NCBI GenBank assembly: GCA_043798375.1
Contig: JAZDOS010000042.1
Span: 1 to 64,000 of the forward strand
DNA: 64,000 bases
Direction: 5' to 3'
Origin: JAPLMI01 sp043798375
GTDB lineage: Bacteria > Omnitrophota > Gorgyraeia > 2-01-FULL-45-10
Below are positions 42,397-50,327 of the stretch, piece after piece. The notes beneath the pieces were generated by a model. The model saw only the letters and a list, made by a program, of their open reading frames with translations. It had not been told where the DNA came from and searched no databases. Position 1 is the first letter of the stretch. Each line of letters starts with the position of its first letter. The position numbers and the translations under genes are program-made.

Positions 42397-42432
42397 GACC
42401 GACGCGGTCGGCGTACGCCGACCGCGTCGGTC
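42397..42432. repeat. Perfect 36-base palindrome
   Basis: The arm GACCGACGCGGTCGGCGT is followed by its exact reverse complement. It lies 13 bases before the permease ATG and 15 bases after the preceding stop, so it would form a strong hairpin between the two reading frames. Confidence 0.9.
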
Positions 42433-42445
42433 GGCTAATGTCCAT

Positions 42446-43360
42446 ATGAAGAAAAAAAGGCCGGGATTTTTCGCGAAACTCAACGAACAGAAGATGTCCT
42501 ATGTCTTCGTCGCCCCAGCGGTGCTTCTTTTCCTCATCTTTGTTTTAGGCCCCCTGATAGCTTCATTCTACTGGTCGTTCACCGAATACGACGGCATACA
42601 CGCGCCGGTTTGGGTGGGCCTGGCCAATTACAAGGCGATATTTTTTAACGACCCGCGTTTCTGGAAGGCGGTACGCAATACAGTTTTCTACACTGTGGGC
42701 GTGATACCGCCCGGCGTGGCGCTATCGCTTCTCCTTGCGATAGCCGTCGATCAGCAGATAAAAGGCAAGAATTTATTCCGTATGATATATTTTATACCTT
42801 CTGTCACGTCGGTCATCGCGATTTCGGTAATATGGAAATGGCTCTTCGCCGGGGAGAAGTACGGCCTCATCAATTATTTTCTGATATTGATCGGCCTGAA
42901 ACCGGTGGACTGGTTGATGAGCCCCACCTTTACGCTTCCCGCCATCATGATAATGTCGATATGGGCCGGATTGGGCTACAATATGATACTCTTTTTGGCG
43001 GGCCTGCAGACTATACCCGCGACGGTTTACGAGGCGGCCGATATAGACGGCGCGAACGTCTGGGATAAATTCTGGAATATAACCCTTCCGCTTTTAAAAC
43101 CTACGATGGTATTCGTCGTCATAATGGGGTTCATCGTTTCATTCCAGGTATTCGAACAGATTTACATAATGACGGAATCGGAATTCGGCATAGGCGGCGT
43201 CCTCGATTCGGCGCTGACCGTAGTGGCCTACCTTTACGACATGGGATTCAGGAAGTTCCAGATGGGGTACGCCTCCGCGTTGGGTTATATCGTGTTCATA
43301 GTGGTATTCATAATAACGATAATCAACATAAGGTTTGTAAAAACGAAGGTTGATTATTAG
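42446..43360 (+). CDS. Sugar ABC transporter permease, MalF/UgpA type
   Basis: 304 aa from ATG 42446; a frame extension to TTG 42395 would translate the palindrome and is unlikely. Six membrane segments are apparent, and YEAADIDGANVWDKFWNITLPLL is the EAA loop that contacts the ATPase. With the permease at 47630 and the binding protein at 60246 it would form a CUT1-type oligosaccharide importer. The ATPase is not in the window, as is common when one ATPase serves several importers. Confidence 0.92.
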   Translation: MKKKRPGFFAKLNEQKMSYVFVAPAVLLFLIFVLGPLIASFYWSFTEYDGIHAPVWVGLANYKAIFFNDPRFWKAVRNTVFYTVGVIPPGVALSLLLAIAVDQQIKGKNLFRMIYFIPSVTSVIAISVIWKWLFAGEKYGLINYFLILIGLKPVDWLMSPTFTLPAIMIMSIWAGLGYNMILFLAGLQTIPATVYEAADIDGANVWDKFWNITLPLLKPTMVFVVIMGFIVSFQVFEQIYIMTESEFGIGGVLDSALTVVAYLYDMGFRKFQMGYASALGYIVFIVVFIITIINIRFVKTKVDY

Positions 43361-43378
43361 TTCTGAAAATGCTATACT
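43350..43378 (+). promoter_or_regulatory. Promoter of the GH130 gene
   Basis: TTGATT (43350-43355), a 17-base spacer and TATACT (43373-43378). It overlaps the end of the permease gene. It supports ATG 43411 over 43369 as the start, since 43369 lies upstream of the -10 element. Confidence 0.65.
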
Positions 43379-43410
43379 TTCAAAACATTTATAAAGAAAG
43401 GAAGGAAGAC

Positions 43411-44352
43411 ATGAAAACGGATAAGTATCCTATATGTAAACGGTTTGAGGGCAATCCCATCCTGACAGGCAGGGATTTTCCGCCTGAGGCCGATATTAAA
43501 AATGTTTTTAATTCCGGCATCGTGAAATACAATGATATTTATCTCATGGTTTGCCGGGTGGAAAACTCCGCTTTGCTTGACCGTTTTTGGATCGCGGAAA
43601 GCTCCGACGGCTATCATTTTAAACCGCGGCCGAAGCCGGTGGATATGCCCCACGACGATCCGATGTTTAAGAAATATGCCGACTGCATGTATTATGATCC
43701 GCGCGTGACAAGGATCGGGGATGTATATTATATGGTCCATGCCGCGCACTCAGGCCACACCTGCCGGCTAAGCCTGGTGAAAACGGAGGACTTTAAGAAA
43801 TTTCAATGGATGGGCTTTATTTCCGAAACGGATAACCGCAATGGGGTGCTTTTCCCGGAGAAGATCAACGGGTTGTACGCGCGCCTTGACCGGCCCAATA
43901 CCGGGGCCGATACGGGAGATATCTGGGTGTCTTATTCTCCGGATCTGATCTTTTGGGGAAAGAGTGAATGCGTGTTCAGGAACTGGGAGGGGATCCGCTG
44001 GGCCTGGACAAAAATCGGGCCGGGAGCCGCTCCTATCAAAACACCCGAGGGATGGTTGAATATTTTTCACGGAGTGCGCACTCAATGCAAATCGCATTTT
44101 GTTTATCAATTGGGTGTTTGCCTTCTGGATTTGAAGGATCCGTCAAAAGTCAAGGCTATGTCTGAAGACGCGATCCTGATTCCCGAAGAGCTTTACGAAC
44201 TTGTGGGGCAGACTCCCAGCGTGGTCTTTACCTGCGGCGCTGTGCTGGAGGATAACGGCGAGGTCAAGCTTTATTACGGCGGCGCCGATACGGTTCAATG
44301 CGTGGCCATCACAAGCCTGGAGCGGCTTATCGACGCGTGTTATAATCGTTAA
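43411..44352 (+). CDS. GH130-family beta-mannoside phosphorylase-like
   Basis: 313 aa from ATG 43411, which has a strong GGAAGGA site; the ATG at 43369 lies upstream of the promoter -10. NPIL near the start, MYYDPRVTRIGDVYYM, the five-bladed repeat pattern and YYGGADT near the end are typical of GH130, which phosphorolyses beta-1,2- or beta-1,4-linked mannosides to mannose-1-phosphate. In this island with GH113 enzymes, manno-oligosaccharides are the likely substrates. The exact linkage cannot be set from sequence. The pair with the GPH transporter differs from its neighbours in having strong Shine-Dalgarno sites. Confidence 0.85.
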   Translation: MKTDKYPICKRFEGNPILTGRDFPPEADIKNVFNSGIVKYNDIYLMVCRVENSALLDRFWIAESSDGYHFKPRPKPVDMPHDDPMFKKYADCMYYDPRVTRIGDVYYMVHAAHSGHTCRLSLVKTEDFKKFQWMGFISETDNRNGVLFPEKINGLYARLDRPNTGADTGDIWVSYSPDLIFWGKSECVFRNWEGIRWAWTKIGPGAAPIKTPEGWLNIFHGVRTQCKSHFVYQLGVCLLDLKDPSKVKAMSEDAILIPEELYELVGQTPSVVFTCGAVLEDNGEVKLYYGGADTVQCVAITSLERLIDACYNR

Positions 44353-44388
44353 GATTAATCTGTAAAAAAGGGAAATGGAGGCAATAGA

Positions 44389-45846
44389 ATGAAAGAAGCT
44401 AATGTAGCCGATGGGAAGAAACAGTTCTCGCGTGATCGTCTCCCGATTCCGACCAAGCTGGCCTATAGCCTTGGCACGGCAGTTGATATGTGGGGCCTCT
44501 GGCTGTACCCGGCCGTCGCTTTTGCGGTTTTTAATATGTATTTGGGCATTGAGCCGTGGCTGGTGGGTTTGGGGATTACGCTGATCCGGGTCTGGGACGC
44601 GTTTATTGATCCTGTGGTGGGGTGGCTGTCCGATAATTTGCGTTCCAGATGGGGCCGCCGCCGTCCTTTTATTCTGATCGCCGGTATTATATGCGGACTG
44701 TGCCTGCCGGTCCTGTTTTTGGTTTCACCATCATGGGTTGATATAAAATTCCTCGGCGTCTCCATGGTCTTCTGGTACATGGTGGTGTCCACCATGATCT
44801 ATATGCCCATAGTCAGCGCTTTTACCGTACCTTACTACAGCCTGGGAGCGGAAATGTCGCCTGATTATGAAGAACGCACCTCCATCATGTCCTATCGCAG
44901 TATTGCCCAAAAGATATCGGAATTGGGCAATTTTTATGCCCTTCGGTTTACCAACCTGGCCTGGTTTCTTGTTCCGGGAACGGCGCAAAAGAATACCCTC
45001 ATGGGAATGCGGGTCTACACATCGATACTGGGTGTGGTAATGGCCATTTTTGCCATAATCATTTTCTTCAGGGTTAAAGAACGCTACTATGAGAAAGTGG
45101 TGGTGAAGGTTACCAAGAAAATTTCAATCTTAAGCGGCTTTGGCGAGACTCTCAGGTGTAAGCCGTTCCGCCAGATGATGGTTATGGGCGGCGCTTTTAC
45201 CCTGGGCACGAGCATGGTGGGCTCGCTCGGTTACTATGCCACGGTTTTTTATGTATCCGGCGGCGACAAGATTATCGGGGATAACTGGCAATTCTGGATG
45301 GGTGTGGCTTTTATGCTGGGCGGCATTATAGGAGTTCCTCTGCATGCGAATCTTTCGCATCGTATCGGCAAACGCGAGGCGGCGGTGGTAGCCTGTCTCA
45401 TAGGCATATGCGGTTACGCCGGTTCCTGGTTCCTGTATACGCCGGCGATCCAGTGGCTGCAAACGATCTCGTCGTGTTTGATGGGAATGGCCGCGGCTTC
45501 TCTATGGATGCTGCATAGTTCCATCGGCGCCGACATTATCGACTATGATGAGCTCAATACGAAAGAAAGAAGAGAAGGTTCTTTTACGGCCTGCGCTTCC
45601 TATATTCTAAAACTGGGAAATTCATTCGGGTATTATTTTTCCGGCCTTATCCTGACATGGGCGGGTTTTACCTGGAAGCTTAAGGCGCAGGCGCCCCAGA
45701 CCATATTCTGGATCCGCTCAAGCCTCGCTTTTTTGCCGGTCGTGGGCCTCATCATCGCTATTATTTTTGTTATGCGCGTGCCGTTGGCAAAACAAAAATC
45801 CGAAGAAATCCGAAAACAGCTCGAAGCGCGCAGGGGCACGGTATAA
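44389..45846 (+). CDS. GPH-family sugar:cation symporter (MelB/XylP type MFS)
   Basis: 485 aa with GGAGG eight bases before the ATG. Twelve membrane segments are expected. RVWDAFIDPVVGWLSDNLRSRWGRRRPF is the signature loop of glycoside-pentoside-hexuronide symporters, including the membrane-embedded Asp residues. It starts 36 bases after the GH130 gene and is probably co-transcribed with it, giving uptake of a disaccharide such as mannobiose for phosphorolysis. Substrate is inferred. Confidence 0.9.
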   Translation: MKEANVADGKKQFSRDRLPIPTKLAYSLGTAVDMWGLWLYPAVAFAVFNMYLGIEPWLVGLGITLIRVWDAFIDPVVGWLSDNLRSRWGRRRPFILIAGIICGLCLPVLFLVSPSWVDIKFLGVSMVFWYMVVSTMIYMPIVSAFTVPYYSLGAEMSPDYEERTSIMSYRSIAQKISELGNFYALRFTNLAWFLVPGTAQKNTLMGMRVYTSILGVVMAIFAIIIFFRVKERYYEKVVVKVTKKISILSGFGETLRCKPFRQMMVMGGAFTLGTSMVGSLGYYATVFYVSGGDKIIGDNWQFWMGVAFMLGGIIGVPLHANLSHRIGKREAAVVACLIGICGYAGSWFLYTPAIQWLQTISSCLMGMAAASLWMLHSSIGADIIDYDELNTKERREGSFTACASYILKLGNSFGYYFSGLILTWAGFTWKLKAQAPQTIFWIRSSLAFLPVVGLIIAIIFVMRVPLAKQKSEEIRKQLEARRGTV

Positions 45847-45867
45847 GTAATCGTCTTATTCAGCCTT

Positions 45868-45901
45868 GGCCGTAGGGGAGGTTTAAACCTCCCCTACGGC
45901 C
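45868..45901. repeat. Perfect 34-base palindrome, possible terminator
   Basis: The arm GGCCGTAGGGGAGGTTT is followed by its exact reverse complement and then CTTTTG. It can act as a terminator after the symporter gene. It belongs to the same family as the in-frame copy at 1245-1268. Confidence 0.85.
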
Positions 45902-45938
45902 TTTTGAGTAACGTTTAAAAATTACCGGCGGGAAGCTT

Positions 45939-47615
45939 ATGAATGAATTAAAGTTCGGCACAAGCGGATTAAGGGATACGGTCGAAAATATGACCGACAT
46001 GGAATGTTATGTTAACGCAAGGGGCTTCATCGCGTATCTTAAGAAGACAGGAGAGTTTGAAAAAGGCGATTGTATCGCGATAGGCGGAGATAGAAGGCCC
46101 AGTACGTATAAGATAAAAAGGGCTGTCGCGGCCGCTATTTACGATATGGGCGGTATGGTAGACGACCAGGGGCGCATTCCCAGCCCCGCCCTGGCTTATT
46201 ACGCAATGCGCAATAATATGGCCAGTATCATGGTTACGGGCAGCCATATACCGGCGGATAGGAATGGTATAAAGTTTACGAAACGAACAGGCGAGATATT
46301 AAAATCGGATGAGCCGGATATTTTGGAAAATGTAAAGAAAGAGAGGGTAAAAGTTTATTCTACCCGCGGCGAAGGCTCAATTTTTGATAAAGATGGGGCT
46401 TTTAAGGCAGCGCTCGGGCCTGAGTTTAACGGGTTATTAAGGGCCGAATATTATACGGGTGAGGCTCGTAAATTATATATAGACAGGTATAGAAGCGTGT
46501 TCGGCAATAATTTTTTTCCTGAAGGGACAAAAATATTTCTGTATCAACATTCCGCTGTTGGTAGAGATATCGTAAAGGAGATCTTTGAAAATTTAGGCGC
46601 TAAAGTCTTTGCCCCCGATATCAAGATAGGCGATGAACCCTTAAGAAGCGATGAGTTTGTCCCGGTCGATACCGAAAGCGTTTCCGACAAGACTTTATCG
46701 CTATTTAAGAAGGTTCTCGCGGATAATGATCTTGATATCGGAATAACGCTGGACGGCGATTCGGATAGGCCGCTTCTGGTTTACAGGGTTTATGAAGAAG
46801 GCAAACCGACTGACGAAGTTTACCCCGTTAGAGAACCGCGGTTCTCTAACGGGGTAAAATATATAACCGGCGATATTTTAGGGTTACTTGCCGTATTGGG
46901 TTTGGAAAAATTAAATATAAAAATAGACGCCGTGTGCGTTCCCGTAAGCGCGAATGATTCTATCGAAAAGATCTGTAAAGACAAAGGCATAGAATTGACC
47001 CAGACCAGGATAGGGTCCCCTTTCGTTATTGCCGCGATGAATGATTCTATCGGCCGCCATTCGGCCGGATGGAATGTGGTTTCATGGGAATCGAACGGCG
47101 GTTTTTTAACAGGAACCGATCTCAAGATAGGAGATAAAACCCTCAAGGCCTTACCTACCAGAGACGCGGTGCTTCCGCTCGTAAGCGCCATACATTTGAT
47201 CGTAAAAAGCGGATCGAGCGTTTCGCGATTTTTAAAGGCGCTTCCCTCAAGGTTTACGCATGCGGACAGAATTAAAGAATTTCCCATTGCTTTGAGTAAC
47301 GCCATAATCAGTTATTTAACCCCCGAAGATTTGAATGACCGAAAAGAGTCCGAAATCATTAAAAAGAGGATAGAAGAAGTATTTCTTAAGTGTGATGGTT
47401 TTGGAAAAGTTAAAAACGTGAATTATACGGATGGCATAAGGATACGATTTACCAACGGCGAGATATCGCACTTAAGGCCGTCCGGCAACGCGCCGGAGTT
47501 CAGGAATTACGCTATCGCGGACTCACAGGAGAGGGCGGAGGAAATGGCGCGGATAGGGATTGAGAAGATAATACCGATGTTGGCCGAGAGGATTGCTTCT
47601 TCAGGCCTATTTTGA
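45939..47615 (+). CDS. Phosphohexomutase (phosphoglucomutase/phosphomannomutase family) with palindrome insert
   Basis: 558 aa. Signatures in order are TGSHIPADRNGIKF (catalytic Ser102), LDGDSDRPL (metal loop), SWESNGGFL (sugar loop) and RPSGNAPEFR (phosphate loop). In this island it would join mannose-1-phosphate from GH130 phosphorolysis to mannose-6-phosphate. A 40-base perfect palindrome at 46819-46858 is translated in frame just after the metal loop. There the family usually has a short turn before the GDxxG segment, so about 14 residues look inserted on the surface without breaking the motifs. Confidence 0.88.
   Translation: MNELKFGTSGLRDTVENMTDMECYVNARGFIAYLKKTGEFEKGDCIAIGGDRRPSTYKIKRAVAAAIYDMGGMVDDQGRIPSPALAYYAMRNNMASIMVTGSHIPADRNGIKFTKRTGEILKSDEPDILENVKKERVKVYSTRGEGSIFDKDGAFKAALGPEFNGLLRAEYYTGEARKLYIDRYRSVFGNNFFPEGTKIFLYQHSAVGRDIVKEIFENLGAKVFAPDIKIGDEPLRSDEFVPVDTESVSDKTLSLFKKVLADNDLDIGITLDGDSDRPLLVYRVYEEGKPTDEVYPVREPRFSNGVKYITGDILGLLAVLGLEKLNIKIDAVCVPVSANDSIEKICKDKGIELTQTRIGSPFVIAAMNDSIGRHSAGWNVVSWESNGGFLTGTDLKIGDKTLKALPTRDAVLPLVSAIHLIVKSGSSVSRFLKALPSRFTHADRIKEFPIALSNAIISYLTPEDLNDRKESEIIKKRIEEVFLKCDGFGKVKNVNYTDGIRIRFTNGEISHLRPSGNAPEFRNYAIADSQERAEEMARIGIEKIIPMLAERIASSGLF
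46819..46858. repeat. Perfect 40-base palindrome inserted in frame in the phosphohexomutase gene
   Basis: The 20-base arm TTTACCCCGTTAGAGAACCG is followed by its exact reverse complement. It encodes YPVREPRFSNGVK between the metal-binding loop and the ITGDILG segment. Being a palindrome, both orientations would encode the same peptide. Confidence 0.92.
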
Positions 47616-47621
47616 TATAAT
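47593..47621 (+). promoter_or_regulatory. Promoter giving a leaderless mRNA for the second permease
   Basis: TTGCTT (47593-47598), a 17-base spacer and TATAAT (47616-47621). The predicted start near 47628 is about two bases before the ATG at 47630, and no Shine-Dalgarno is present. Confidence 0.65.
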
Positions 47622-47629
47622 GGAATGAT

Positions 47630-48487
47630 ATGGAATTCAAGAAGAGCAGATGGTTCCGGAATACCGCGATGAAGGGCGTGATATACGCGTTCCTCATCCT
47701 CGGCGCCGTCTCCATAGCGATCCCGTATGTCTGGATGTTCGTCACAAGCCTTAAGCCCGTCGAAGAGGTGCAGTCGTACCCGCCTTCTTTTATTGTGAGG
47801 CATCCTACGCTCCTGCCTTATCATGACCTCTTTCGGCTCATGCCGATACTGAGGTACATCTGGAACTCCATATACGTCGCGGCTGCCGTCACTATCGCCA
47901 ATATATTCCTCTGCTCGCTGGCGGGCTACGCGTTCGCCAAACACAGGTTCTGGGGTAGAGATAAGATATTCTTTGTCCTCCTGGGTTCGCTCATGATACC
48001 GTGGCAGGTTAACATCATTTCAGGGTTCATCCTGATGAGGAAATTAGGCTGGCTCAATTCGTATAACGCATTGATCGTTCCGGCCATGGCGGGAGTCTTC
48101 GGCATTTTCCTGTGCAGGCAGTTCATAATGTCAATACCGGATGACCTGGTGGATGCGGCGAAGATCGACGGGTGCAGTGAGTTCACCATCTACCGCCTCG
48201 TCATACTGCCGCTGATAAAGCCGGTCATTGCGACGCTGGCGATTCTTACGTTCCTCCAGCAATGGAACAACTTCATATGGCCCCTCATAGTGATAAGCTC
48301 GAGCGAGATGCGCACGCTGCCTCTGGCCCTCTCCGTGCTCAACAGCCAGTTCGGCACGAGATTCGCGATGGTCATGGCCGGCGCAGTGGTGGCGACGACG
48401 CCGATGCTCATCGTCTTCCTGTTGTTCCAGAAGTATTTCATGAAGGGGATAGCGATGACGGGGCTTAAGGGGTATGAAAAGATGTAG
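47630..48487 (+). CDS. Sugar ABC transporter permease, MalG type
   Basis: 285 aa with six membrane segments and the EAA loop VDAAKIDGCSEFTIYRLVILPL. It is the natural partner of the MalF-type permease at 42446, from which it is separated by the GH130, symporter and mutase genes. In most CUT1 loci the two permeases are adjacent, so the three genes between them look inserted. It has its own promoter overlapping the end of the mutase gene. Confidence 0.92.
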   Translation: MEFKKSRWFRNTAMKGVIYAFLILGAVSIAIPYVWMFVTSLKPVEEVQSYPPSFIVRHPTLLPYHDLFRLMPILRYIWNSIYVAAAVTIANIFLCSLAGYAFAKHRFWGRDKIFFVLLGSLMIPWQVNIISGFILMRKLGWLNSYNALIVPAMAGVFGIFLCRQFIMSIPDDLVDAAKIDGCSEFTIYRLVILPLIKPVIATLAILTFLQQWNNFIWPLIVISSSEMRTLPLALSVLNSQFGTRFAMVMAGAVVATTPMLIVFLLFQKYFMKGIAMTGLKGYEKM

Positions 48488-48535
48488 GCCGGTAAAATAG
48501 GAAATAGTGAAGAGCATTGCGCTGAAAGGATAATC

Positions 48536-50194
48536 ATGAAAAGTAAAAAGGTAAAAGTAAAAAGGCAAAAGTTCAATTCAAAATTTAAAATTAAAAAAGT
48601 TGTTTTTTTAGCGTTATCATGCCTGTTTATGCTCACAAGCGTCTCCTGCGCGCAGACGACGAACGAGCCGCAAACGAAGACGAACAACGAACAACGAGCA
48701 ACGAACAACGAGCTTGTATATCTTAAGGCCGAGAACGCGGTCGCCTCCGGGTTCGACGAAAGCCCGGATTGGGCGCCGAAGCCGGATGCCATGGCGGTGA
48801 TCGACGGTGATATGGAGACGAGGTGGTCTTCCGGGTATACGGACGGCGAATGGATATACCTTGACTTCGGCAAACCGAAAACGATATCGAGAGTGGTTAT
48901 AATTTGGGAGCAGGCTTACGCGGCGGATTTTGATATATTGACTTCGGACGACGCCGTTGCATGGAAGGACCTTTTCTCTTTGAAGAGCCAGAAAGGGGAT
49001 GCCAGCGATATAAAATTCGCCCCTGTCACCGCAAGATATATAAAGGTAGTCGGTGTAAAACGCGCGAACCCTGAATGGGGCATTTCGATGTGGGAGATAG
49101 AGCCCTATGGGCCAAAGGCATTGAATCCCGGAGAGCTGCCCAAGGAAGAGATCTTTAAGTCGAGCGAAGAGAAGATCGAGCTTGAGAATAAGAGAAAAGT
49201 TCTTTTAAAGAAGATAGAAGGCCGTATAGTCGCCTCGCCCGGCCCGATAACTTCGGGAGAGTTCCAGAAAGGCATCAACTACACTTCATGGAAACCGGAT
49301 GAGCTTGCCGGAGATACGTCGGATTGCAGCCTGATATACCTGTCGCAATTGGGCGTCAAGCATATAGCGCTGATGGCCGTCTGGTACCAGGCGGATGCCG
49401 CCTCAAAGAAGATCTATACCGATCCCGAGAAGACCCCGAGCGATGAGTCTTTGAGCCACGCGATAAACACGATGCATGCCCTTGGCATGAAAGTGATGCT
49501 GAAACCCCATGTGGACCTCGCGGACGGGGAAGTGCGGACCAACATTATCTCGAGCGAGGAATGGTTCGCGAGCTATAAAGAGTTCATCCTGCATTACGCG
49601 CGGCTTGCGGCAAAGTACAACGTGGAACTCCTCTGCATCGGCACGGAGCTGTCGAACACATCGTTTTCGAAATGGAAGGCCCAGTGGCTGGACGTCATAG
49701 CCGCGATCAGGGCCGTTTATAAAGGGCCGATAACATACGCGGCGAATTGGGATGAGTATGAGAGCGTTTCGTTCTGGACAGGCGTCGATTATATAGGAAT
49801 GGACGCGTATTTTCCGCTTACCGACAAAACAAATCCTACCGGAGAAGAGCTTGTAAAGGGGTGGGAGAAGAACGCCGACGTTATAGAAACATGGCTCAAG
49901 GATAATAAATTGAATAAGCCGGTAATATTCACCGAGGTCGGATACGATACTATAGAAGGGTCTAACAAACAGCCATGGCGGGTTCTGCCGACAATGGCGA
50001 AATATAAAGAGAGCCAGGACGAACAGGCGGACTGCCTTGAAGCGCTCTTCCTGGCGCTTTCGAAGAGGCCGTGGTTCAAGGGCTTCTACTGGTGGAACTA
50101 TTTTCCGAGGCCCGACATAGGCCCCCTTGGCTACACTCTCCGCGGGAAGAAAGGCGAGAAGGTGCTTGTGGAGTGGTTCGGTAAACTAAAATGA
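48536..50194 (+). CDS. Secreted F5/8 type C (discoidin-like) domain plus GH113 mannanase-like hydrolase
   Basis: 552 aa with AAAGGA before the ATG. The unusual N-terminus is very basic (MKSKKVKVKRQKFNSKFKIKK) and is encoded by an AT-rich repeat; a hydrophobic segment ending SVSC follows, so export as a lipoprotein is possible though the lipobox is weak. A low-complexity NNEQ stretch comes next. Residues 60-200 form a discoidin-like sandwich (DGDMETRWSSGY, YLDFGKPKTISRVVI). Residues 240-550 form a GH113-like barrel with IGTEL (acid/base Glu371) and FTEVGY (nucleophile Glu467). GH113 enzymes cut beta-1,4-mannan. A second GH113 gene is at 53451. Confidence 0.85.
   Translation: MKSKKVKVKRQKFNSKFKIKKVVFLALSCLFMLTSVSCAQTTNEPQTKTNNEQRATNNELVYLKAENAVASGFDESPDWAPKPDAMAVIDGDMETRWSSGYTDGEWIYLDFGKPKTISRVVIIWEQAYAADFDILTSDDAVAWKDLFSLKSQKGDASDIKFAPVTARYIKVVGVKRANPEWGISMWEIEPYGPKALNPGELPKEEIFKSSEEKIELENKRKVLLKKIEGRIVASPGPITSGEFQKGINYTSWKPDELAGDTSDCSLIYLSQLGVKHIALMAVWYQADAASKKIYTDPEKTPSDESLSHAINTMHALGMKVMLKPHVDLADGEVRTNIISSEEWFASYKEFILHYARLAAKYNVELLCIGTELSNTSFSKWKAQWLDVIAAIRAVYKGPITYAANWDEYESVSFWTGVDYIGMDAYFPLTDKTNPTGEELVKGWEKNADVIETWLKDNKLNKPVIFTEVGYDTIEGSNKQPWRVLPTMAKYKESQDEQADCLEALFLALSKRPWFKGFYWWNYFPRPDIGPLGYTLRGKKGEKVLVEWFGKLK
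48539..48600. repeat. AT-rich repeat sequence forming the signal-peptide n-region
   Basis: Units of AAAAGTAAAAAGGTAAAAGT with an AT-rich tail resemble the inverted repeat at 55099-55203 and encode the Lys-rich start of the GH113 protein. Confidence 0.65.
48658..48715. repeat. Short in-frame tandem repeat (ACGAACAACGA)
   Basis: Several imperfect units of ACGAACAACGA are translated as the low-complexity stretch TKTNNEQRATNNE between the signal peptide and the discoidin-like domain. Confidence 0.7.
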
Positions 50195-50201
50195 TCATGG
50201 A

Positions 50202-50325
50202 TTGCGTTAATCGGTTGCGGTTGCGCGGCTCGTCACGTCAAATGTTATGTGTCTATCGTTAAAAAAGACGCAACCGATGTACGATAAACGAAACGAGCAG
50301 CGCAACCGATGGACGACAGACGATC
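50202..50325 (+). repeat. Dispersed stem element, copy 2
   Basis: GGTTGCGGTTGCGCGGCTCGTCACG at the left can pair imperfectly with the right arm (ACGAGCAGCGCAACCGAT). An inner pair, GTCTATCGTT and ACGCAACCGATGTACGAT, suggests more structure. It ends two bases before the response-regulator ATG. Confidence 0.85.
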
Positions 50326-50327
50326 CT

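Noticed and set aside
42395..42445. TTG extension of the MalF-type permease
   Set aside because: It would translate the perfect palindrome and has no ribosome-binding site. ATG 42446 gives a normal permease N-terminus.
43369..43410. ATG 43369 as the GH130 start
   Set aside because: It lies upstream of the -10 element (43373-43378), while ATG 43411 has a strong GGAAGGA site and begins the conserved sequence.
45868..45905. Certain rho-independent terminator
   Set aside because: The hairpin is strong but the T-tract is only four bases long and the palindrome has a coding-sequence relative, so a terminator role is only possible.
50247..50327. Upstream extension of the response regulator
   Set aside because: The extra 27 residues come from the dispersed stem element; MRILVIEDE is the usual receiver start.
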